Source: UBA8752 sp036159995
GTDB taxonomy: Bacteria; Bacteroidota; Bacteroidia; Flavobacteriales_D; Sanyastnellaceae
Assembly (NCBI GenBank): GCA_036159995.1
Contig: JAYYEI010000072.1
Span: 39,219 to 103,218 of the forward strand
Reading direction: 5' to 3'
Length of the DNA: 64,000 nt
The position numbers and the translations under genes were made by a program. Below, piece after piece: positions 57,181 through 64,000 of this stretch (positions within the stretch are counted from its first letter, which is position 1; each line of letters opens with the position of its first letter). The notes beneath the pieces were generated by a model. That model worked only from the letters and a program-made list of their open reading frames with translations. It had not been told where the DNA came from and did not search any database.

Positions 57181-60100
57181 TCAGTTGGCGACGAGCAGCT
57201 TCTTCACCGCGAGGTAGGAGTTGCTGCTGATGCGCACCTGGTACATGCCATCGGACAGGGCGTCCGCATCGATGTCCATGACGTACTGCACACCCGTCAC
57301 TGCGTTGCCTTCATAGAGCTCCTGCACCAGGGTTCCACTCATGGTGTAGAGGTCGACCCGCAAGCGCATGTTCTCGCTCACCACGAAGGAGAGCTGGCTC
57401 ATGTCGTTGGTCGGGTTCGGGGCGAGGCCCGTGATGCGAATCGGCTCCTTGATGCCGCCGACGCTCGTGATGTCGACCGGGCCATCCGTGTGGCCACCGG
57501 ACGCCGTAGCGTCGCCGTCCTCGAGGCCGGCACCCATGGCTTCGCTGTACGTGAAGCCGGTCGGGTTACCGCAGTCGTCGATCGCGGTGTAGTAGTAGTC
57601 CACGCTCCACTCGAGGCAGCAGTCGAGGTCCATGTACACATCACCGGAGCTGGCCATCGGACCCATGTCGACTCCGTCGACCACCAGGTCACCCTGCCAG
57701 AAGAACCAGGCGCTTCCGCCGTAGTTGGCGTTCTTGTTGTTGGCACCCAGACCCATCTGCATGCCGTAGTAGCCGTTGGCGGGCTGGTGGCTCAGGGTGA
57801 AGCTCGAACCGGAGTACATGCCCGTACCCTCGAGGGTACCGGACGTCATCATGAAGTACACCCAGTCCTCCCAGATATTCTCACCCGGGTAGATCTCGGC
57901 ACAGTCCTTCTTGTAGTTGCTGCCGCCGGCGGACCAAGTGGCCCAGTCCTGTCCTGCACCGTAATCAGCCGTGAAGGTGAATCCTCCCGTGCCGTCTGCG
58001 TTCTCCACCTCAAGCTCGATGTGCATGCTGCCGTCGGCCATCACCTGAACCAGGTTCTCGGCGTCGGCCATGACGAAGCTGTCATCGGCTCCCGGGAAGT
58101 TGAACAGGCGGATCACCTCAGGTGCACGGTCGTCACAGGTCTGCGAACCGCTCTGGGCTTCCGGCGTCACCGGAGCACAGTAGTTGCGGATGTCGTCCGT
58201 CGGGATGTAGCCCTCCGTCTCCGTGAACAGCGTCACGTTGACCTCCGAGTCACAATTGTCGATGGCGGTCACGTCGCAGGCCACAGGCACCGGATCGAAG
58301 TCCAGCACGCCGATGCCCGGGCAGTCGTACGCCACAGTCTCTCCGTTGTTCAGACCGCAGGTGTTGGTCAGCTGCGGAGCCTCCGTATCGAGCACCTGGA
58401 TGTGCTGGTACGTGACCGCGGTGCTCGAGTTGTCGGCATCGTCGGTGACCACGCTCTCCCAGCGGCGGGTGAACGCGTAGCTGCCCTCCGGCGTGTCGTC
58501 GTCCTCGGCGCAATCACCGAAGGTGAAGCTGATCCGCATCTCATCGGCTCCGCTTCCATTCGGGAAGACCTGGACGAACATCTGACCGCTCATCTGACCG
58601 TCCGTGGTGAACTGACCGAGGAGGACACGGTGGTCCGGTCCGGCCACAGCCGCGGTGTTCGGGTTGGTCGTGAACCAGCTGCCGCCGAAGAAGTCGTTGA
58701 TCAGCAAGTCACCGCCCATCTCGAAGTCGGTCTGCCAATCGCCCACCACCGTCGTCTCGACCTCACCAGCTGTGCCATCCGGCTGCTCATCGATGCCGAT
58801 GGTCACCCAGCTGTCGAACGCCACCAGCGGATCAGCCAACGTCAGGCCATCATTGTACGTGTTGGCCGTCGCTCCACCGAAGATGTTCTGGTAGAAGCTC
58901 GTCGTCGTCCGAATTCCGGTCGGGTTGATTTCGTCACCCGCCACAGCGCTGATGAAGTCATCCTCGTTCTCAGTCTCGATGTAGAGGCGGACGGTGGTCA
59001 TGCCGAGCACGCCATCCTCCGGACCACTGATCGTGTCGATCACGAGGCTGTAGTCGCCCACCACCTCGTTGAACACGAGGTCGTCGGTGCTGTACGTCAG
59101 GTCGATGTCGACATCACTGTCGCATCCATCCTCCGCACTCACCGTCGGGGTTCCGGTCACGGACGGGTCGAGGTCGACCTCTCCGTAGCACCCTTCCACC
59201 GTGTAGGTCGGCAGCGTCTCGAGCTCCTGCGTCGGGGCCGTCACGTCGTTGGCCGTGATGAGCTGGTCGTGGGTTTCAGACGTGCTGTTGCCACAGTCAT
59301 CCGTCGCGGTCGCGGTCCAGGTCCGCGTGAAGAAGTAGCCACCTTCGGCCACGTCGTCCACGTTGACCGCCATGTAAGTGATGGCGCCATCCTCCGAGGA
59401 GATCTCGATGGTCACATCGCTGTCGCACCCGTCCTCACCATTGGCCGTCGCGGCTCCGGCGGCAGCCGGCGTCAGGTCGGCGTTGCAGTCGGCGTCGAGG
59501 TCCGTCGTGTAGTCGGCGGGCCAAGTCGCACTCAGGCTCGGGGCCGTGTCGTCGGACACCACCACGGTCTGGCTGATCATCTGCGACGTGCTGTTGCCGC
59601 AATCGTCGGTGGCCGTCACCGTCCACGTCCGCGTGAAGGTGAAGCTGCCTTCGGCCTCTCCGTCTCCACCGTCACAAGTGTAGGTCGGAGCGCTGTCGGC
59701 GTAAGTCGACGTGATGGCGACATCGCTGTCACAGGCGTCCATGGCCATGGCCATTGGGCTCGCCGTCGGCGCGAGGTCCGCGAAGCAGTCGGCATCGAGC
59801 GTGTAGTTCGCGGTGCCCATCGGCGGGAGGGCCGTGATGGTCGGTCCGGTCACGTCGAGCGCGGTGATGTTCTGCGTCACGGTCTGGACGGTCTCGTTGC
59901 CGCAATCATCCGTACCGGTGATGGTGAACGTCCGCACGAAGGTGTAGGACCCTTCGGCCGCACCGTCCGAACCGTCACAGGTATAGACCGGAGCGCTGTC
60001 CGTGTGTTCGATCTCGATGTCCACGCTGCTGTCGCAGTTGTCCTCGGCATCGGTCACGGTCGGCATGCCAGCAATGGTCGTGCTCGTGTTGGCGCCACAG

Positions 60101-63100
60101 AACGGGTCGATGTTGACCGTCTTGTCGGCCGGGGCCGTCGCGGTGAACGTCGGAGCCGTATCATCAACCACCGTCACGAGGCGCGTGACTTGCGTCGTCG
60201 TCGTGTTGCCGCAGTTGTCGGTCGCGGTGAACTCATACGTGCGCAGGACCGTGAAGGCACCCGTACTCGGCAGGCAGGCATACTGCTTGGTGCCGTCGAA
60301 GTGGAACGCCGTGATCTCCACGTCGTCGTCACAGTTGTCCGTGGCACTGGCCGTCGGGTACGGCACACCATCCACGTAATCGGCGAAGCAGTCAGCGTCC
60401 GCAGAGAGGGTCACAGCCTCCGGCGTCTCAACAGTGAGCATCGGAGCCTCGGTATCCTCGAGTACGATGCGCTGCATGGCGGTCGTCACGTTGCCACAGC
60501 TGTCGGTGGCGGTGTAGACGATGTCATAAGCACCCTCGCACGCCGTGCCGTCGAGCGTGATGGCCGCCTCGGTGGAGGCCAACTCGACGTTGTCGCTGAA
60601 GCTCACGTAGCCGTTGGCCTCGAGTGCAGCCAGCGGGCTGTTGCCAGCGCTGAACAGGATGTTGTCGATGAACAGACCCTCGGAGCCGGAGTTCGACTCG
60701 AGGCTGATGTGCAGCTCCGCGTCATCGAACCCGTCAAGGTCGAGGGTGGCGAGGTTCCATTGTCCCTCGATGCCCAGACCATCGATGTCCTGGTAGTCGG
60801 TGTCGACGAGGTCGATCTCCCCACCGTCGGCCACCACCCAGATGTGGATGCGGTCGGCGGTCTCCCAGCCCGTGGACTGCGGGAAGTAATCGAGCGTGAG
60901 CGTCACACCGCCCATGCTGACGTCAACATTGTCGAACACCACTTCCATGATGCCGTCAGTGTCCTGCATCTGGAAGCCTTGGCTTCCGTCCGTGAAGGCA
61001 CCCACCGCACCGGTGAAGCTGGTCACACCCACGAAGTCTCCGTCAGTGAGGCCGTTGCTGCCCGTGCTGTAGTAGTAGCTGGAGAAGCCCATCTCACCGC
61101 CGGTCGACGTGAAGTTCACATCCGACTGGCCCGGGTTGTTGGCCAATGCGTGGTCAGCGGCAGCATCGCCGGTGTCGACGTACTGGTCGCCGCTGGCTCC
61201 CTCCTCGAAGCTCGTGTAGGCGAGCACCGTGGACTGGTCTCCTGCGGAGAGGTCGAAGCCGAACAAGTCGCAGGAGGCCACCGTGTTCTCCAGCGCCGTG
61301 ATGTCCGGAGCGGAGGTGTCGGCCACCTGAATGGTCTGGACGTCGGTCACCGTCGTGGCGTTGCCGTTGTTGTCGGTCACCGTGATGGTCCAGGTCCGCT
61401 CGAAGGTGTAGCAGGCCGAAGCCGTGTAGCTCGTCGTCACATCGGCGTAGCTGATGTCCACGCTGTTGAAGTCTGTCTCCGGAGCTGCCGGACCGGCACC
61501 GGCCCAGTTGTTGATCAACAGGGCGATGTCGCTCGCGTTCTGCGGCTGGTTGGAATTGTGGTTCGTGCAGCCGCTTGCATTGGAAAAGTCGCTGTAGACA
61601 ATCCAGCCGGACTCATCCCAGGCACCGCCGTTCGGGTCCGTGTTGGAACCGGCACGCAGGGCGATGCCGTCCTCGAACTCGTGGCAGGTGTGCGATCCGT
61701 CCTCGCCGGCCACACCGAACATGTCGATGATGTTCGATGCGCCGTCGATGATGGCGATCTGATCGTCACCATTGCTGTCGGCCGGTCCGCCCGTGCCTCC
61801 AATGAGGGTCGGAGCGAAGCCGTAGCAGCCTTCGAAGCCGGCGTTGTTGGCAATCCAGGCGTACTGTCCCGGGGCCAGCGTGCCGATGCTGCTCAGGTCG
61901 ATGTTGCTGCTCGTGCTCGGACCGGCGTTGCCGTTGGTCCAACGCTGCAGGGCGTATCCCGTCAGGTCGATGTCGCCGTCGCCACTGTTGTGGATCTCCA
62001 CGAAGCGGCAGGTGGATGCGGCATCGTTCGGATCACCGATGGCGGTGATGATGAGGCCGCCGGTCGGCACCTGTCCGGCCACGCCGTAGGTCTGGTCGCC
62101 GGCGCCGCTGCAGTTGTCGCTGTAATCGGCAGACGCGCCACCCGTGTTGAGCGGGGTCGGGTCGAAGTAACCATTGTCATCATCGGCATAGATGATAATG
62201 TCAGCGGGGAACGTGCCCGTGACATCCGGTGCAATCTCATCGAGGACGGAGATCGTGTGGCTCGTCGTGGCCGAGGCCTCGTTGCCACAATCATCCACCA
62301 CCGTCACCGTGTAAGTCCGGAGGATGTCGTAGCTGCCCACGCCGTCAGCAATGCCCGTATAAGTGGTGTCGTCGCTGACCGTGATGGTGTGGGACACGTC
62401 GCTGTCGCAGTTGTCCGTCGCCGTCACCAGGAAGCCGGACGCATCACCGGACACCGGAGTGGCCAGCGGAGCGGCGTAGCAATCGGAATCAAGGTAGACC
62501 GTTTCGTCGGCCGGAGCGTCAAGGCTCACCGTCGGAGCAATGTCATCCGTGATCGTGATGGTTTGGTCGACGGACTCGGTCGTGCTGTTTCCGGCACAAT
62601 CCGTGGCGGTCACCGTGAACGTTCTCGTCACGATATGGCTGCCCTCTTCGACAGGACCACCTCCGGCGGATTCCACGGTGAACTCCATGCTCACCTCGGA
62701 ACCCGTGAGGAAGTCCAGAGAGCCGGAAGCACCTCCTGAGATGACGACGGCGTCCTCTCCCGTGGCCGGAGCCCAGGCCCATCCGTCTCCCCAATCGTCG
62801 TACAAGGTGATGGTGTAAGTGCCGGGGTCGAGACTCACCGTCTGCTCGGTCACAGCGCTGCTCGGGAAGGAACCAAGCGGGTAGTCGGCCACAATCGTGC
62901 CCTCGCTGTCCGTGATGGCCGCAGAAGCCTCACCCCCTCCGTAGCTGTCCGTGGTGAACGTGAAGGTCACGTCTACCGGATTCGGTGCGGTGGAAGGATC
63001 GTTGGCTACACAAGAATATGCGTAGGCATCCGATGTGGTATAGCTCACGCTGACATCTCCACAGTCGTCGGTGGTTGTCCAAAGAACACTTCCCATGGCC

Positions 63101-63999
63101 TCCTCGCTGAGGTCAGCAGAGGAAAGGCATCCACTGATGGCCTGATCTGCCGGAGCGGTCAGAACCAGTCCCGGAGCGGCCGTATCGGCCACGGAGATGA
63201 TCTGCGTGATGCTGGCGATGTTGTATCCGCAGTCCTCAGCATAGAAGGTCCGGTGGATCTCATACACCTCGGGACAACCTCCCTGAACCGTGAACTCCAT
63301 GCTCACCTCGGAGCCATCGAGGAAGTCCAGAGAGCCGGAAGCGCCTCCGGACAGGACCACGGCATTCTCGCCGGTGGCGGGAGCCCAGGACCATCCGTCA
63401 CCCCAGTCGTCGCCGAGGGTGATGGTGTAGGTGCCGGCATCGAGGGTGATGGTCTCCTCAATCGTGGCATTGGACGCAAAGTCACCCAGCCCGTAGCTGG
63501 CCACTTCCATGCCTTCGCTGTCGGTAATGACCGCGTATGCCTCGGCGCTGCCGTACTGGTCAGTCGTATACGTGAAGGTGACGTCAGCCGGTCCGCTGGA
63601 CGGAACAATCTCGTCTTCGAAGGTCATGTTGACGCTCGGGTCACAAGCATCCTCCGCCGTGGCCATCTCGAAGTAGGCCATGACGTCCTCCGTGCATGCG
63701 ATCATCGTGTCGGCCGGGACTGAGGTGAAGACCGGGTCCGTGAAATCGTCCACCTGGATCACTTGGTAGAGGCTGTCCCCTTCGTTGCCGCAGTCATCCA
63801 CCGGGTAGTAGACCAGTTGGTGGTCGTAGTTGCAGCCACCGGACATCACATCGAAATCAATCGGGAAATTGGTGTAACCGCAGGCTTCGTCGAGGGTGAT
63901 GATCGGATTGCCTGCCGTATCCACCACCGTCAGAAGCTCGTCGATGGTCGGCTGATACAGAGGCTCCCAAGGCCAAGCGGAGCAGTCGATGATGACCAC
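57181..63999 (-). CDS. Giant multidomain surface protein with T9SS sorting domain (5' end outside window)
   Basis: At least 2272 residues; the start lies beyond base 64000. From N to C: a duplicated ~100-residue module containing ITLGDDWGDGWSWAP-type sequence, HYR/Ig-like units ending in DDCGN, a lamin-tail-like (LTD) domain (about 61570-62080: FVEIHNSGDGDIDLTGYALQ, LAPGQYAWI), a jelly-roll-like segment (about 60650-61245), and a run of four to five tandem HYR-like units (59.2-60.5 kb). Two further modules precede a final T9SS type A sorting domain (LAPNPTNDMSQ to the end AVKKLLVAN). Acidic, Thr/Asp-rich composition and many Cys pairs suit an extracellular adhesin or sheath component. Partner unknown. 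Confidence 0.9.
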   Translation of the reverse strand: MVIIDCSAWPWEPLYQPTIDELLTVVDTAGNPIITLDEACGYTNFPIDFDVMSGGCNYDHQLVYYPVDDCGNEGDSLYQVIQVDDFTDPVFTSVPADTMIACTEDVMAYFEMATAEDACDPSVNMTFEDEIVPSSGPADVTFTYTTDQYGSAEAYAVITDSEGMEVASYGLGDFASNATIEETITLDAGTYTITLGDDWGDGWSWAPATGENAVVLSGGASGSLDFLDGSEVSMEFTVQGGCPEVYEIHRTFYAEDCGYNIASITQIISVADTAAPGLVLTAPADQAISGCLSSADLSEEAMGSVLWTTTDDCGDVSVSYTTSDAYAYSCVANDPSTAPNPVDVTFTFTTDSYGGGEASAAITDSEGTIVADYPLGSFPSSAVTEQTVSLDPGTYTITLYDDWGDGWAWAPATGEDAVVISGGASGSLDFLTGSEVSMEFTVESAGGGPVEEGSHIVTRTFTVTATDCAGNSTTESVDQTITITDDIAPTVSLDAPADETVYLDSDCYAAPLATPVSGDASGFLVTATDNCDSDVSHTITVSDDTTYTGIADGVGSYDILRTYTVTVVDDCGNEASATTSHTISVLDEIAPDVTGTFPADIIIYADDDNGYFDPTPLNTGGASADYSDNCSGAGDQTYGVAGQVPTGGLIITAIGDPNDAASTCRFVEIHNSGDGDIDLTGYALQRWTNGNAGPSTSSNIDLSSIGTLAPGQYAWIANNAGFEGCYGFAPTLIGGTGGPADSNGDDQIAIIDGASNIIDMFGVAGEDGSHTCHEFEDGIALRAGSNTDPNGGAWDESGWIVYSDFSNASGCTNHNSNQPQNASDIALLINNWAGAGPAAPETDFNSVDISYADVTTSYTASACYTFERTWTITVTDNNGNATTVTDVQTIQVADTSAPDITALENTVASCDLFGFDLSAGDQSTVLAYTSFEEGASGDQYVDTGDAAADHALANNPGQSDVNFTSTGGEMGFSSYYYSTGSNGLTDGDFVGVTSFTGAVGAFTDGSQGFQMQDTDGIMEVVFDNVDVSMGGVTLTLDYFPQSTGWETADRIHIWVVADGGEIDLVDTDYQDIDGLGIEGQWNLATLDLDGFDDAELHISLESNSGSEGLFIDNILFSAGNSPLAALEANGYVSFSDNVELASTEAAITLDGTACEGAYDIVYTATDSCGNVTTAMQRIVLEDTEAPMLTVETPEAVTLSADADCFADYVDGVPYPTASATDNCDDDVEITAFHFDGTKQYACLPSTGAFTVLRTYEFTATDNCGNTTTTQVTRLVTVVDDTAPTFTATAPADKTVNIDPFCGANTSTTIAGMPTVTDAEDNCDSSVDIEIEHTDSAPVYTCDGSDGAAEGSYTFVRTFTITGTDDCGNETVQTVTQNITALDVTGPTITALPPMGTANYTLDADCFADLAPTASPMAMAMDACDSDVAITSTYADSAPTYTCDGGDGEAEGSFTFTRTWTVTATDDCGNSTSQMISQTVVVSDDTAPSLSATWPADYTTDLDADCNADLTPAAAGAATANGEDGCDSDVTIEISSEDGAITYMAVNVDDVAEGGYFFTRTWTATATDDCGNSTSETHDQLITANDVTAPTQELETLPTYTVEGCYGEVDLDPSVTGTPTVSAEDGCDSDVDIDLTYSTDDLVFNEVVGDYSLVIDTISGPEDGVLGMTTVRLYIETENEDDFISAVAGDEINPTGIRTTTSFYQNIFGGATANTYNDGLTLADPLVAFDSWVTIGIDEQPDGTAGEVETTVVGDWQTDFEMGGDLLINDFFGGSWFTTNPNTAAVAGPDHRVLLGQFTTDGQMSGQMFVQVFPNGSGADEMRISFTFGDCAEDDDTPEGSYAFTRRWESVVTDDADNSSTAVTYQHIQVLDTEAPQLTNTCGLNNGETVAYDCPGIGVLDFDPVPVACDVTAIDNCDSEVNVTLFTETEGYIPTDDIRNYCAPVTPEAQSGSQTCDDRAPEVIRLFNFPGADDSFVMADAENLVQVMADGSMHIELEVENADGTGGFTFTADYGAGQDWATWSAGGSNYKKDCAEIYPGENIWEDWVYFMMTSGTLEGTGMYSGSSFTLSHQPANGYYGMQMGLGANNKNANYGGSAWFFWQGDLVVDGVDMGPMASSGDVYMDLDCCLEWSVDYYYTAIDDCGNPTGFTYSEAMGAGLEDGDATASGGHTDGPVDITSVGGIKEPIRITGLAPNPTNDMSQLSFVVSENMRLRVDLYTMSGTLVQELYEGNAVTGVQYVMDIDADALSDGMYQVRISSNSYLAVKKLLVAN
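59190..60500 (-). repeat. Tandem HYR-like repeats in the giant surface protein
   Basis: The codons for the recurring D-D/S-C-G-N motif occur at 59287, 59593, 59896, 60205 and 60490, spacings of 306, 303, 309 and 285 bases (102, 101, 103 and 95 residues). Each unit also repeats T-x-T-x-x-W/F-T-x-T-A-T-D-D-C-G-N-S/T, a DTAP segment, DADCxADL and DxCDSDV. All spacings are multiples of three, so the reading frame is kept. Confidence 0.85.
62674..62973 (-). repeat. Duplicated DWGDGW module, copy 2
   Basis: About 300 bases encoding VTFTFTTDSYGGGEASAAI through TYTITLYDDWGDGWAWAP to SGSLDFLTGSEVSMEFTV. It closely matches the copy at about 63285-63586. Confidence 0.8.
63285..63586 (-). repeat. Duplicated DWGDGW module, copy 1
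   Basis: About 300 bases encoding VTFTYTTDQYGSAEAYAVI through TYTITLGDDWGDGWSWAP to SGSLDFLDGSEVSMEFTV. The two copies share most residues and long nucleotide stretches, indicating a fairly recent duplication with one HYR-like unit between. Confidence 0.8.
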
Positions 64000-64000
64000 C

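Noticed and set aside
59190..63586. CRISPR-like or tandem-repeat array
   Set aside because: The periodicity is 285-309 bases, in frame, and the repeats are diverged protein domains; there are no short direct repeats with unique spacers.

Overview
The window is chromosomal DNA from a GC-rich member of the Bacteroidota, probably Flavobacteriales-like. Three things point there. Six large secreted proteins end in type IX secretion (T9SS) type A sorting domains. Many genes are preceded by the Bacteroidota -7 promoter box TAnnTTTG rather than an E. coli-type promoter. The housekeeping order tRNAs-tuf-tRNA(Trp)-secE-nusG-rplKAJL-rpoBC sits beside rpsU, a Xer recombinase and hpf. I see no prophage, insertion sequence, CRISPR array or rRNA operon. 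Gene density is very high and no intergenic gap exceeds about 150 bases.

Left part (1-25 kb), mixed strands. Metabolic and housekeeping genes (purB, pyrD, smpB, paaG-like, rsmE, pckA, mdh, rarA, an LpxL-like acyltransferase, two metallo-beta-lactamase-fold enzymes) alternate with secreted proteins: two tandem arylsulfotransferase-like proteins, an FG-GAP repeat protein, a MORN-repeat protein, a subtilisin, a fasciclin-like lipoprotein and a small very basic exported protein. A tRNA-Thr(CGT) and a possible miniature promoter/22-codon ORF/terminator unit lie at 20.36-20.54 kb.

Middle (25-40 kb), all minus strand. Transcription runs right to left: rpsU, xer recombinase, hpf, terminator, tRNA-Thr(TGT), Tyr, Gly(TCC), Thr(GGT), tuf, tRNA-Trp, secE, nusG, rplK, rplA, rplJ, rplL, rpoB, rpoC and a strong bidirectional terminator. 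This supplies translation elongation, ribosome stalk, preprotein translocation and RNA polymerase core functions. The Thr-Tyr-Gly-Thr-tuf order matches that of E. coli tufB.

Right part (40-64 kb), all minus strand. It holds an acyl-CoA dehydrogenase, a helix-hairpin-helix protein that may have a non-ATG start, an alanine/sodium symporter, a K+ channel with an altered selectivity filter, pyrF, prfA, purM, a TPR/beta-propeller/OmpA protein with PorE-like domain order, type III glutamine synthetase, a peptide-N-glycosidase F-like protein split by a LamG domain, an aminotransferase, and a giant (more than 2,270 residue) T9SS surface protein whose 5' end lies beyond the window.

Most of the window is conserved core genome and I did not find a convincing new multi-gene system. 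The more unusual signals are the recurrent TAnnTTTG boxes placed 4-7 nt before start codons (implying leaderless mRNAs), the mini-transcription unit at 20.4 kb, the K+ channel filter substitution, the split PNGase F-like protein and the diverged arylsulfotransferase paralogue.
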